In this document: positions 6,085 to 13,797 of the stretch, piece by piece
Position numbering within the stretch: position 1 is the stretch's first letter
Layout of the letters: each line of letters starts with the position of its first letter
Assembly: GCA_002362595.1 (NCBI GenBank)
Contig: DEUO01000035.1
Location: 1-16,161 of the forward strand
Length of the DNA: 16,161 nucleotides
Source: Caryophanales bacterium UBA3260
GTDB lineage: Bacteria > Bacillota_I > Bacilli_A > RF39 > UBA660
Reading direction: 5' to 3'
Made by a program: the position numbers and the translations under genes
The notes under the pieces: model-generated
Told to the model about the DNA's origin: nothing
The model's input: the letters and a program-made list of their open reading frames with translations, nothing else
Database searches by the model: none

Positions 6085-7221
6085 TTATCTTTTTCTAATC
6101 ATATTAACAATATTTTCTAATCTTTTTATAAATGTATCTATTTCTTCTTTTGTCGTATCTTTACTTAAACTAATTCTAATCGGACTATAATTATCTAAAT
6201 CAGCATGACACGCAACTAATACATGAGAAGGTAAAGCAATTTGCGCATTACAAGCAGATCCAGTTGAAACATAAACTCCAAAAGATTCTAATAACAACAT
6301 TAATTCTTCACCCTTAATTCCTTTTATCGCCATATTAGAAGTATTTGGTGTTCTAGAATCTATATCTCCATAAATATATATTTCTTTAACTCTTTCTTTT
6401 ATTTCTTTTTCCATATAATCTCTAAGTTCTTTCATCTTTATACAACTTTGATGATTATCTTCTAAAATTATTTTAACTGCTTCGCCTAATCCAATAATAT
6501 ACGCAACATTCTCTGTTCCACCACGTCGATTACCTTCTTGATGTCCAAAAATAAGTGGTATAAAAGGTACACCTTTTCTTACATAAAGAACTCCAATACC
6601 TTTAGGTGCATGAATTTTATGCCCTGCTAACGATAATGTATCTATGTTCATTCTATTTACATCAATATCTACTTTACCAATGGCTTGCACAGCATCACAA
6701 TGAAATAATATATTATGTTCTTTTGCTATCTTACCTATCTCTTCTATTGGGTAAACATTACCCAACTCATTATTAGCCATCATAACAGCAATTAAACAAG
6801 TATCTTCTCTTATTGCATCCCTAAGTTCATTAATATTTAATCTACCCTTATCATCTACATTTAAGTAAGTAACATCATATCCATTATCTTCTAAATATTT
6901 CATTGTTTCTAATATTGATGCATGTTCTACCTTTGTCGTAATAATATGTTTCTTTTGCTTATTATTTCTTATAGCATTCATTATCGCTGTAACATTACTT
7001 TCACTAGCACAACTAGTAAATATTATTTCACTGCTATCTGCATTAATTAACTTTGCAACATTATTTCTTACTTCATTTATCTTATCTTTAACATTAGTTC
7101 CAAAAGAATAAGTACTACTAGGATTACCATAACTCTCTTTTAAATATGGTAACATCGCATTCAATACTCTTTCATCTACTTTTGTTGTTGCATTATTATC
7201 TAAAAATATTTCTTTATTCAT
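6085..7221 (-). CDS. Cysteine desulfurase (NifS/IscS family)
   Basis: PLP enzyme that takes sulfur from L-cysteine as a persulfide and hands it to an acceptor, releasing alanine. The 378-aa length fits NifS/IscS enzymes. Seen: N-terminal FLDNNATTKVD, cofactor-contacting His100 (KVEHAS), Asp176 and Gln179 (HCDAVQAIGK), the PLP lysine Lys202 in LAGHKIHAPKG, RRGGTEN (232-238), and the persulfide cysteine Cys324 in STGSACNAQ, followed by PSHVL. It is first gene of a nine-gene operon that includes a ferredoxin, SDRs and methyltransferases, not a scaffold (IscU/NifU) or tRNA thiolase (MnmA/ThiI). It may therefore supply sulfur to a dedicated product rather than general Fe-S assembly. GGGGAG lies 8 bases before the ATG; an extended -10 promoter lies at 7251-7259. 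Confidence 0.95.
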   Translation of the reverse strand: MNKEIFLDNNATTKVDERVLNAMLPYLKESYGNPSSTYSFGTNVKDKINEVRNNVAKLINADSSEIIFTSCASESNVTAIMNAIRNNKQKKHIITTKVEHASILETMKYLEDNGYDVTYLNVDDKGRLNINELRDAIREDTCLIAVMMANNELGNVYPIEEIGKIAKEHNILFHCDAVQAIGKVDIDVNRMNIDTLSLAGHKIHAPKGIGVLYVRKGVPFIPLIFGHQEGNRRGGTENVAYIIGLGEAVKIILEDNHQSCIKMKELRDYMEKEIKERVKEIYIYGDIDSRTPNTSNMAIKGIKGEELMLLLESFGVYVSTGSACNAQIALPSHVLVACHADLDNYSPIRISLSKDTTKEEIDTFIKRLENIVNMIRKR

Positions 7222-7250
7222 ACAAACACTCCCCAGTAATTTATTAATCT

Positions 7251-7259
7251 ATTATATCA
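7251..7259 (-). promoter_or_regulatory. Extended -10 promoter of the cysteine desulfurase operon
   Basis: TGATATAAT on the minus strand is a consensus extended -10 element about 30 bases upstream of the cysteine desulfurase ATG. No convincing -35 is visible. A second TATAAT lies slightly upstream (7266-7271). The predicted leader is only about 20-25 bases, leaving no room for a riboswitch. Confidence 0.65.
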
Positions 7260-7273
7260 TTAAATATTATAGT

Positions 7274-7302
7274 TTCATACCAAACATTCCCCATTTTATA
7301 AT
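7274..7302 (+). promoter_or_regulatory. Sigma-A type promoter of the plus-strand 390-aa gene
   Basis: TTCATA (7274-7279) and TATAAT (7297-7302) are separated by 17 bases, giving a leader of about 55 bases before the ATG at 7366. A weaker alternative lies downstream: TTGTTT, 17 bases, then TAAAGT preceded by TG. It is divergent from the cysteine desulfurase promoter. Confidence 0.6.
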
Positions 7303-7365
7303 AAAAAAACTTGTTTCTTATCAATTTTTATGATAAAGTAAGAGCTAAATTCAAGGAGTGATTTT

Positions 7366-8538
7366 ATGAATAATTTAAAAAACAAAATAAATAAAACATT
7401 TGGTATATTAGGAATTGAGAAGAAAAATAAACCAGAAGAAGAACAAATTAGTATACCAAAAGATACATCTTTCCCAATAGTAATATTTACTGATAAAAAG
7501 CTACATATATCTTTAGGTCAATGGATGAATATAATGCCTAATACTATAAGACAATCATTAGGTGGTGGCAATGCTATATATATGGGTATGAGTGTAGAAG
7601 AATTATTAAAACAAGATGAAATTCAAAAAGAAAAAGGATACATTACTGGCAAAAAATTAGATGAAATACAAATAAGATTCGGAAGACTTCTTTCTTTAGT
7701 TGGAATTCCTGCTACTGAAACTTGTATATTATCCGACTTCAATGATAAGAAAAATACTTTCAAATGTGTTTTCAAATCAACTGGTAAATCCGCTACAATA
7801 ACATATTATTACGGAGGATTAGAAGATTCAGCTGAACTTATAATTGAAGATGAAAATACTCGTAAAGTATATTATTACTATGAAGCTTATGAAAAAAAGC
7901 CAGATAAATTAGTTCTTCAATCTGAAACCCAAAAATTAGATAATAAAGGTAGAAAATTTCATCACTTTGTTAGTGAATTTACATATTATGGAGATATCTA
8001 CGATGAAGAAAATCAATGCAAAGTAGAAATTAAATATCCAGAATCATTAGAATATGATTATGAACCAAAAGACAATATCTATATTGACGAAAAAAAGATG
8101 GAAGAATTATTATCAACAATTACATTCCCAGCTAATATTGAAGAAATATGTCAACTTATTTCTCAAGCTTTAAAGCAAGATCCTGCTTCTTTACCATCTA
8201 TCTCAGTTACAATAAAAAAATTAGATCCATCTAAAAATAAATCAGATAATTTTGTAGTTACTGATAGAGTTGACTTTAGTAATGGTAAATTTGCTAAAAT
8301 AATAATAACAAGAAATGGTAAAACAATAAACATAACTGACTTTTCAAATTGGTCATACACATCTCCACAATATCATGCTTCAATAACAGACAATACAATA
8401 AATTGTGGTTATAATAATTTAACTGCTGATACATTATCTAAGACAATTACTCCTGAAGAAATTGTAAGTCTTGCTAAAAGTGAAGTAGATAGTATAAAAA
8501 AACTAGCACTTACTATGTTTCAACAACAAAAAAAATGA
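7366..8538 (+). CDS. Hypothetical protein, 390 aa, sole plus-strand gene
   Basis: Not recognised. Lysine-rich N-terminus (KEKK-like stretch at about 18-25) followed by a soluble, strand-rich protein with no signal peptide or membrane segment. Features that can be seen: a glycine patch (SLGGGNAIYMG, about 64-74); a beta-rich middle (FKCVFKSTGKSATITYYYGG, then a YYYYEAYEKK tyrosine cluster); a helical segment at about 240-270; a second strand-rich part; and a helical lysine/glutamine-rich C-terminus. AAGGAG lies 7 bases before the ATG. It has its own promoter and terminator, so it is a single-gene unit, facing the 8547-9293 gene tail to tail. Codon use is as AT-rich as its neighbours. No function is suggested. 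Confidence 0.85.
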   Translation: MNNLKNKINKTFGILGIEKKNKPEEEQISIPKDTSFPIVIFTDKKLHISLGQWMNIMPNTIRQSLGGGNAIYMGMSVEELLKQDEIQKEKGYITGKKLDEIQIRFGRLLSLVGIPATETCILSDFNDKKNTFKCVFKSTGKSATITYYYGGLEDSAELIIEDENTRKVYYYYEAYEKKPDKLVLQSETQKLDNKGRKFHHFVSEFTYYGDIYDEENQCKVEIKYPESLEYDYEPKDNIYIDEKKMEELLSTITFPANIEEICQLISQALKQDPASLPSISVTIKKLDPSKNKSDNFVVTDRVDFSNGKFAKIIITRNGKTINITDFSNWSYTSPQYHASITDNTINCGYNNLTADTLSKTITPEEIVSLAKSEVDSIKKLALTMFQQQKK

Positions 8539-8557
8539 TTGAAAAATCATTTTTTTA
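8528..8557. terminator. Bidirectional terminator shared by two converging genes
   Basis: Palindrome ATGATT-GAAA-AATCAT (8535-8550) flanked by an A-run on the left and a T-run on the right. It therefore makes a hairpin followed by U's when read from either strand. The TGA stop of the plus-strand gene (8536-8538) and the TGA stop of the minus-strand gene (8549-8547) both lie inside the stem. Confidence 0.85.
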
Positions 8558-9293
8558 TTTCTTTAAATCCATTTCTACTCCATAACCATAAAGGCGTATG
8601 AATATCTATTGGTTTATACTTTGTTCCATTAAGAACTTTTTTCCATCTTTCAATAACAATTAATTGTACATTATTAGAATTAAACTCATCTTCATTTATA
8701 AGACCAAGCTTATATGTTGATTTACATACATGTGTATCTGGTGCAACAGTTAAACACTCCGGATTTACATACTTTCTTTCTGTATATTGCATTATAACAT
8801 ATAACCAATAATTACATATTTTAGTTCCAGATAAATAAGGAAATAACTTCTTATTCTCTTTTTGAATAAAATCTCTTATCTTATTTACATCATTATTTTT
8901 ATCATTAAATAACTTCCTTATATCACCATCAAACAAAGTAACAAACGTATTACATAAAGTTAACCATATTTCTGTCTGCTTTTGCTTCTGTAAAGCAACT
9001 CTATATTTACATAAAGCATTTTGTACTTCACTAAACTCTCTTTTTAGGCATTCTTTTGGATTAAATACAAATTTTGTCTCCTCATCATTATAAGTCTTTA
9101 AAGTTGCTTCCCATAAAGTATAAGAATTTCTTTGATAATTTAGTGCCATTGGCAAAGTAAAATATAAATAGTTTTCACAACTACTTATATCTAAATGTGG
9201 ATTAGCATCTTCTGGCATAACTTCTCCGCCTAGTTCACCATTTCTATACATTTTAATTAATCCATCTACTTTATTTAATATATCATTATTCAT
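8547..9293 (-). CDS. Possible HhH-GPD-like DNA glycosylase family protein
   Basis: A 248-aa protein with a weak but suggestive glycosylase pattern. FPYLSGTKICNYWLYVI (151-167) resembles the helix-hairpin-helix of HhH-GPD enzymes (LPGIGxKTAxxxL). It is followed at the usual distance by VAPDTHVCKSTYKLGLI (183-199), which resembles the GPD segment PxDxHVxRxxxRLGL with its catalytic aspartate (Asp186). The remainder, for example NPHLDISSCENYLYF and LNYQRNSYTLWEA, is not recognised. If correct it would remove damaged or modified bases; the glycine-poor hairpin makes this tentative. I choose the ATG at 9293, with GGGTG 5 bases upstream, over the ATG at 9308, which lacks a ribosome site. It has its own promoter (TATAAT at 9317-9322) and the shared terminator at 8528-8557. 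Confidence 0.7.
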   Translation of the reverse strand: MNNDILNKVDGLIKMYRNGELGGEVMPEDANPHLDISSCENYLYFTLPMALNYQRNSYTLWEATLKTYNDEETKFVFNPKECLKREFSEVQNALCKYRVALQKQKQTEIWLTLCNTFVTLFDGDIRKLFNDKNNDVNKIRDFIQKENKKLFPYLSGTKICNYWLYVIMQYTERKYVNPECLTVAPDTHVCKSTYKLGLINEDEFNSNNVQLIVIERWKKVLNGTKYKPIDIHTPLWLWSRNGFKEIKK

Positions 9294-9316
9294 AATAACA
9301 CCCAACATTCATAAGA

Positions 9317-9322
9317 ATTATA
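9317..9322 (-). promoter_or_regulatory. -10 box of the glycosylase-like gene
   Basis: TATAAT on the minus strand, about 24 bases upstream of the ATG at 9293, lies just after the dxs terminator. A poor TTTAGT is found 17 bases upstream as a possible -35. Confidence 0.45.
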
Positions 9323-9353
9323 CTATAATAACTCAAAAAACTAAAGTCCACCA

Positions 9354-9378
9354 AATAAAAAACTCTATAAGAGTTTTT
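9354..9378 (-). terminator. Intrinsic terminator of dxs
   Basis: Read on the minus strand: AAAAACTCT, loop TAT, AGAGTTTTT (9378-9358), then further T's (TTTTTTATTT). The 9-pair stem begins within the dxs stop codon. Confidence 0.85.
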
Positions 9379-11212
9379 ATTTATATAAATTCAATATTTC
9401 TTTAGCAATACTATCTATATCAATATGTTCATCTAAATATAATTCATCAACACTACCATGATCAATAAATTTATCTGGAATACCCATTATTTTAACCCTA
9501 TTTTTATATCCCAGTTCGTTCAATTTATTTAATACTTGTGAACCAAATCCTCCAATTATAGTATTATCTTCTAAAGTTAATACCTTATAATCACTTTTTA
9601 TTATTTTATTTAAATAATCTTGATCTAAAGGTTTTACAAATAAAGCATTTACAACTATAGGATTGCATTTTCCCTTTAATTTATCCTTAGCCATCATCGC
9701 CGACTGAACCATTTTACCAGTTGCTAAAACAACAACTTGATCACCAGAACTTACTTCTTCCCATCTACCACATTTTATTTCTTTTAAAGGCTCTAATTCA
9801 TATTTATCTCCTCCACGTGGATATCTTATTGCAATGGGTTTATTAGAAGAAATAGCATATTCTAACATTATCTTAACATCATCCAAACACTTAGGAGCAA
9901 TTATCTCAATATTAGGTATTAAATTAAGATATGATAAATCAAAAACTCCTTGATGTGTCTTTCCATCATTACCAACTAACCCTGCTCTATCTATAGCAAA
10001 AACAACAGGTAAATTTTGCATACATACATCAATAAGAACTTGATCAAATCCTCTTTGCAAAAAAGTAGAATAGACAGCAAATACGGGTTTTAATCCATTT
10101 GTTGCCATTCCAGCAGCCAAAGTAACTGCATGCCCTTCTGCAATACCAACATCAAACAATCTATTTGGAAATTCCTCTTTAAACTTACCTAAACCAGTTC
10201 CATCAACCATCGCCGCCGTAATAGCAACTATCTTATCATCCAAACGTGCTATATTAGTTAAAGCTTCACCAAATGCTGACGAATAATTTCTACTACTAGA
10301 ATTCAAACTATTACCTGTTTCTATATCAAATTTTGATACAGCATGATACTTATCTGGATGAATAAGTGCTGGCAAATACCCTTGACCTTTATTAGTCAAA
10401 ATATGTAATACAATAGGTTCGTCTAATTCTTTAATCATTTCCAATACTTCATTCAAATCTTTCAAGTTATGACCATCAATAGGACCTATATATCTAATAC
10501 CTAAACTTTCAAAAAACATCGGCTTAAATACTAAAGATTTAAAACTATTCTTAATCTTTTTACCAATTTTTATAATTATATTGCCTTGTCTTTTAATCAT
10601 TCTTTGCTTAAATTTATTATAAGATGAAGTTAATCTTATTTTATTCAAATAATTAGACATACTTCCAACATTTTCTGAAATACTCATTTGATTATCATTT
10701 AAAATTATTAACATCTTACTTTGCTTATAGCCTAAATCATTTAAAGCTTCATAAACCATTCCACCAGTAAAAGCTCCATCCCCAATAACTGAAATAATAT
10801 TATAATCTTCATTCTTTAAGTCACGTGCTCTTGCCATTCCTAAACACGCTGAAATAGAATTACTAGAATGCCCAGTATCAAAATAATCATATATACTCTC
10901 TTCTCTTTTAGGAAAACCACTTATTCCATTATGAGTCCTTAGAGTATTAAACTTATCTTTTCTATCTGTTAAAATCTTATACACATAACTTTGATGACCA
11001 ACATCAAATACTATTTTATCTTTTGCAAAATCATAATTAGCAAGTAATGCTATTGTTAATTCAACAATTCCTAAATTAGAAGCTAAATGTCCCCCTGTAT
11101 TAGCTACATTTTTTAAAATATAACCTCTTACTTCTTTAGCTAACTTTTCCATTTCTTCAAGAGTTAATTTTTTTATATCATCTGGTCCTTTTATTTTATT
11201 TAAAACACTCAT
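9377..11212 (-). CDS. dxs: 1-deoxy-D-xylulose-5-phosphate synthase
   Basis: First enzyme of the MEP isoprenoid pathway. It condenses pyruvate and glyceraldehyde 3-phosphate to 1-deoxy-D-xylulose 5-phosphate using thiamine diphosphate, and it also feeds thiamine and pyridoxal synthesis. The 611-aa length is full. Seen: SNLGIVELT near the N-terminus, DVGHQSYVYKILTDR (70-84), the ThDP/metal site IGDGAFTGG (143-151) with LNDNQMSIS (171-179), the general-base glutamate region DVGIAEGHAV, and DRAGLVGNDGKTHQGVFDLS of the pyrimidine-binding domain. The C-terminal transketolase domain (VNALFVKPLD, LEDNTIIGGFGS) is complete. AGGA precedes the ATG. It stands alone, with its own promoter and terminator and no other MEP genes nearby. 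Its presence means the host makes isoprenoids by the MEP rather than the mevalonate route. Confidence 0.98.
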   Translation of the reverse strand: MSVLNKIKGPDDIKKLTLEEMEKLAKEVRGYILKNVANTGGHLASNLGIVELTIALLANYDFAKDKIVFDVGHQSYVYKILTDRKDKFNTLRTHNGISGFPKREESIYDYFDTGHSSNSISACLGMARARDLKNEDYNIISVIGDGAFTGGMVYEALNDLGYKQSKMLIILNDNQMSISENVGSMSNYLNKIRLTSSYNKFKQRMIKRQGNIIIKIGKKIKNSFKSLVFKPMFFESLGIRYIGPIDGHNLKDLNEVLEMIKELDEPIVLHILTNKGQGYLPALIHPDKYHAVSKFDIETGNSLNSSSRNYSSAFGEALTNIARLDDKIVAITAAMVDGTGLGKFKEEFPNRLFDVGIAEGHAVTLAAGMATNGLKPVFAVYSTFLQRGFDQVLIDVCMQNLPVVFAIDRAGLVGNDGKTHQGVFDLSYLNLIPNIEIIAPKCLDDVKIMLEYAISSNKPIAIRYPRGGDKYELEPLKEIKCGRWEEVSSGDQVVVLATGKMVQSAMMAKDKLKGKCNPIVVNALFVKPLDQDYLNKIIKSDYKVLTLEDNTIIGGFGSQVLNKLNELGYKNRVKIMGIPDKFIDHGSVDELYLDEHIDIDSIAKEILNLYK

Positions 11213-11240
11213 AAAAATCTTCCTTTTTATTACAACAGGT

Positions 11241-11270
11241 ATTATAACATAGATAAAAAAAATATGTAAA
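11241..11270 (-). promoter_or_regulatory. dxs promoter
   Basis: Minus strand: TTTACA (11270-11265), 18 bases, then TATAAT (11246-11241) with the extended TGT in front. This is a near-consensus sigma-A promoter about 30 bases from the dxs ATG. Its -35 box lies in the 3' arm of the terminator of the preceding operon. Confidence 0.8.
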
Positions 11271-11289
11271 ACATTATCTTACATATTTT
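11255..11289 (-). terminator. Terminator of the 371/190-aa operon
   Basis: Minus strand: AAAATATGTAA (11289-11279), a 9-base loop, then TTACATATTTT (11269-11259) followed by more T's. This is a perfect 11-pair stem with a U-run. The TAA stop of the 190-aa gene (11276-11274) is in the loop, and the 3' arm includes the dxs -35 box. Confidence 0.75.
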
Positions 11290-11846
11290 AACTCTTTAGC
11301 TACCGTATATATTATATCGTCATCTGAAATTCCAGAAGATTTTAATGTATGTATATAATTTTGTAAACCAACTAATTCTTGCTTTACAGTACTATATTTG
11401 GAATCTACTAAATCTTTTTGGACATCACTAAATAAAATAATATTTTCTTCTGCTATTTTTCTTGTAACTATTCTAGCAAAAAAGGTCTGCGTATTTTTAT
11501 TATCAAATCCTATTTTAATAACTACATCATCTATTTTTACAAGATATGATAATCCTTCTTCATCTAGTAATGAAACTATATATTTCTTATTAGCATAATC
11601 TCGTATAATACCATATAATAATGCAATTTTATGACTACTTCCTATTTCTTTAACCAAAGGAGTCTGCAAATCAATTTTAGGAGTTCTCAATTCCTTATTA
11701 TTTCTTAAAGCTATTAACAAGCATTCGGTATAATTAGCATCACTTATTATTTCTTCTCTTTGTTTATTATTTTCTTCTAGAAATTGACAATAATTTAAAA
11801 ACCATTTATATGCTTTTTCATGCATAGGTGCGTTAGGAATTAACAT
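11274..11846 (-). CDS. Hypothetical protein, 190 aa
   Basis: Not recognised. Soluble protein without signal peptide or membrane segments. Residues 8-57 look helical (KAYKWFLNYCQFLEENNKQR, then ECLLIALRNN). Residues about 75-140 look like a beta-rich module (KKYIVSLLDEEGLSYLVKI, FFARIVTRKI, NIILFSDV). The end (150-190) is helical, with ISDDDIIYTVAKELK resembling a short helical docking tail. AGGTGA lies 4 bases before the ATG. It starts 11 bases after the 371-aa gene and is cotranscribed with it from the promoter at 13002-13030, so the two proteins probably work together. Function unknown. Confidence 0.85.
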   Translation of the reverse strand: MLIPNAPMHEKAYKWFLNYCQFLEENNKQREEIISDANYTECLLIALRNNKELRTPKIDLQTPLVKEIGSSHKIALLYGIIRDYANKKYIVSLLDEEGLSYLVKIDDVVIKIGFDNKNTQTFFARIVTRKIAEENIILFSDVQKDLVDSKYSTVKQELVGLQNYIHTLKSSGISDDDIIYTVAKELKYVR

Positions 11847-11857
11847 TTATTCACCTT

Positions 11858-12973
11858 CTATTTTATTTTTCTATGTTGTTCTGCTTTTTCTTCAGCAACT
11901 AAACCATTTAACATATCTAATAAAACAGTAGTAGCAGCATTATATTGTGTTGCTTTACTTGCTGGTGCTGGTTCTACTGCAACAACTCTTACAGGTTTTG
12001 AATCACTAGCAGGAACTCTACTATCTGTTGAAACTGGTGCTGGTTGTGGTGCTGGTGCAGGCTCAGGTTCTGGTACTACTCTTCTTGTCATATCGCTAAA
12101 TTCTCCTAGAGGAACAACACTATCTAACATTCCCAATATTGTTTGTGATGCAGAAGCTCCACCTGTTTCTAATCCAGCTAATCCATCCACCATACCCAAA
12201 ATTCTTCTTGAAGATTTTGCTTGTTCCGCTTTTTCTTGATTAATAGCTTGTTGAACAACTTGTGATATTTCTGAAGTTACAACTGGATCTTCTTCACATA
12301 ATGATTCTCCAGAATAACCCATCATACTACCACCTTGTGTAAATATATCTCTGTTAGCAAAATAATAACCCAATGCTTTTTGTAAACACGATACATTACT
12401 TTCCTTATTATTTTGTAACTTATACGATAAAGCTATTTCCAATACTTCATCTATTTCTTTAAATTCTTTAAATGAACTACTTAAATATAAACCATCATAA
12501 AATGAACATTTTTTGCCACATCTTAATGATAAAACTTGCTCTCTACAAGCAGCCATAACTTCTTCACTATTTACAGCACGTTTAAATCCATCAAATTTTG
12601 CATTTAATAGTGCATAATCAGCAAGTGTAACAATTAAATATGACTTAACAGCATATTTACTATCTTTATTATCCATTATTTCAATTACTTTAAGTTCTTT
12701 TCCGAAAAAACGAGTATAAAACTTAGTAATAAAACTTAAAGCATCATCTCTATCAAAAGTCAAAGAATCTGTAGCAAAATCTTCATAATCACATATTTCA
12801 TCATAAAGATCCTCACTTTCTCTCTTTAAAGCGCTACGTTTTTTAATAGCACTTGGTTTTAAAGAAAACTTTCTATCTTCTAATTCCTTTTGTATTTCAT
12901 TATATCTTTGTACTAAATCTTGATATCTTCTAACAAATTCAGCATAATTTTTATCTGTATTTACTCTTTCCAT
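11858..12973 (-). CDS. Hypothetical protein with proline-rich linker and triple ILGMLD-type motif
   Basis: Not recognised, 371 aa, no signal peptide or membrane segment. Residues 10-60 form a charged helical, probably coiled-coil segment (YQDLVQRYNEIQKELEDRK). Residues 70-215 look like a globular helical domain with several cysteines (RCGKKCSF). Residues 250-371 are low complexity. A short amphipathic motif occurs three times: ILGMVDGLAG (258-267), ILGMLDSVVP (279-288) and VLLDMLNGLV (350-359), the last two separated by the Pro/Ala/Glu-rich linker PEPEPAPAPQPAP. EKAEQ occurs just before the first and just after the last copy. This resembles a scaffold with repeated peptide-binding or docking motifs. 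GGGGG precedes the ATG. First gene of a two-gene operon. Confidence 0.87.
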   Translation of the reverse strand: MERVNTDKNYAEFVRRYQDLVQRYNEIQKELEDRKFSLKPSAIKKRSALKRESEDLYDEICDYEDFATDSLTFDRDDALSFITKFYTRFFGKELKVIEIMDNKDSKYAVKSYLIVTLADYALLNAKFDGFKRAVNSEEVMAACREQVLSLRCGKKCSFYDGLYLSSSFKEFKEIDEVLEIALSYKLQNNKESNVSCLQKALGYYFANRDIFTQGGSMMGYSGESLCEEDPVVTSEISQVVQQAINQEKAEQAKSSRRILGMVDGLAGLETGGASASQTILGMLDSVVPLGEFSDMTRRVVPEPEPAPAPQPAPVSTDSRVPASDSKPVRVVAVEPAPASKATQYNAATTVLLDMLNGLVAEEKAEQHRKIK

Positions 12974-13001
12974 TTTTAATCCCCCTTAAGTGATACAATA
13001 A

Positions 13002-13030
13002 ATTATACATAACACTTTCAAATTAGTCAA
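13002..13030 (-). promoter_or_regulatory. Consensus promoter of the 371/190-aa operon
   Basis: Minus strand: TTGACT (13030-13025), exactly 17 bases, then TATAAT (13007-13002), followed by a leader of about 20 bases to the ATG at 12973. It matches 11 of 12 consensus bases, the strongest promoter in the window. The flanking DNA from 13031 to 13102 is plain AT-rich sequence in which I see nothing else. Confidence 0.88.
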
Positions 13031-13102
13031 AATTATCTATTAAATTATAAAGAAAAAATATAATACCATACATATTTTTTATAAACATAATATATTACTT
13101 CA

Positions 13103-13127
13103 TAAAAAAACTATGAATTATCATAGT
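13103..13127 (-). terminator. Terminator of tsaC
   Basis: Minus strand: ACTATGA, loop TAAT, TCATAGT (13127-13110), then TTTTTT. A 7-pair hairpin begins directly after the TAG stop of tsaC. Confidence 0.85.
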
Positions 13128-13757
13128 CTATATTAATACCCCATCTATTTCTTCTTTAGTTATTTTACCTTCTCTTATAATAATCACCTGATTATCTTTA
13201 ACCTCAACAATAGTAGAAGTTGTATCGTTATTTACATCTCCACTATCTATAATATAATCTACTTTATTATCAAAATCATTAATAATACTTTTTATATTTA
13301 TACCAGTAGGTTTTCCTGATAAATTAGCACTTGGTGCTACAATAGGAACATTTGCTGAATTTATAATATTATATGCAATTCCACGATTAAGTAATCTAAC
13401 TCGTACAAATTCATCTCCAGCAGAAATAATATCTGGTAATACATCAACTTTTTTCTTAAATTTTATTGTCAGTGGTCCAGGCCAAAATGCATCAATTAAC
13501 TTTTTCTCAATTGGATTAATTTCATCTACCATTTCTTTTAACATATCTATATTCGAAATTAATACACATAATGGTTTCTGCTCCGGTCTACCTTTTATTT
13601 CATATACTTTCTTACAAGCATCAGCATCATAAGCGTTTGTTCCAATTCCATAAACTGTATCAGTTTTAAACACTATTACTTTACCATTATTAACTGCTTC
13701 TGCTATTTCCTTTAATACATCATCTTGTATATTTTCTTCCTTTATACACTTTGTCAT
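13128..13757 (-). CDS. tsaC: L-threonylcarbamoyladenylate synthase (TsaC/YrdC type)
   Basis: Makes threonylcarbamoyl-AMP from threonine, bicarbonate and ATP, the first step of the essential t6A37 modification of ANN-decoding tRNAs. The 209-aa protein is a complete YrdC domain: VFKTDTVYGIGTNAY (29-43), IYEIKGRP-type KGRPEQKPL (55-63), FWPGPLTIKF (about 91-100), FVRVR, and VPIVAPSANLSGKPTG (about 137-152), ending with TSTIVEV and IIREGKI. It lacks the extra Sua5 C-terminal domain found in Bacillus YwlC, so it is the short TsaC type. GGAGGAG lies upstream of the ATG. It stands downstream of the phosphatase gene, separated by a terminator; no clear promoter is visible between them, so partial read-through is possible. 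Confidence 0.96.
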   Translation of the reverse strand: MTKCIKEENIQDDVLKEIAEAVNNGKVIVFKTDTVYGIGTNAYDADACKKVYEIKGRPEQKPLCVLISNIDMLKEMVDEINPIEKKLIDAFWPGPLTIKFKKKVDVLPDIISAGDEFVRVRLLNRGIAYNIINSANVPIVAPSANLSGKPTGINIKSIINDFDNKVDYIIDSGDVNNDTTSTIVEVKDNQVIIIREGKITKEEIDGVLI

Positions 13758-13797
13758 CTAAAAACTCCTCCAATAACTAAATATTTAGATAAATAGC

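Noticed and set aside
8163..8360. Minus-strand open frame of 65 codons inside the 390-aa gene
   Set aside because: Wholly antisense to a well-supported gene with promoter, ribosome site and terminator; the frame lacks a ribosome site.
11398..11598. Plus-strand frame with membrane-like hydrophobic runs
   Set aside because: Antisense to the 190-aa gene; the hydrophobic look is the usual result of reading AT-rich coding DNA backwards.
11930..12110. Locally higher GC and GGTGCTGGT-type repeats as a mobile or foreign insertion
   Set aside because: They simply encode the Pro/Ala/Glu-rich linker of the 371-aa protein in frame; there are no insertion ends or target duplications.
13777..13788. 12-base palindrome CTAAATATTTAG upstream of tsaC as an operator
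   Set aside because: AT-only palindromes of this size are expected by chance in such DNA; no second copy or known operator match was seen.
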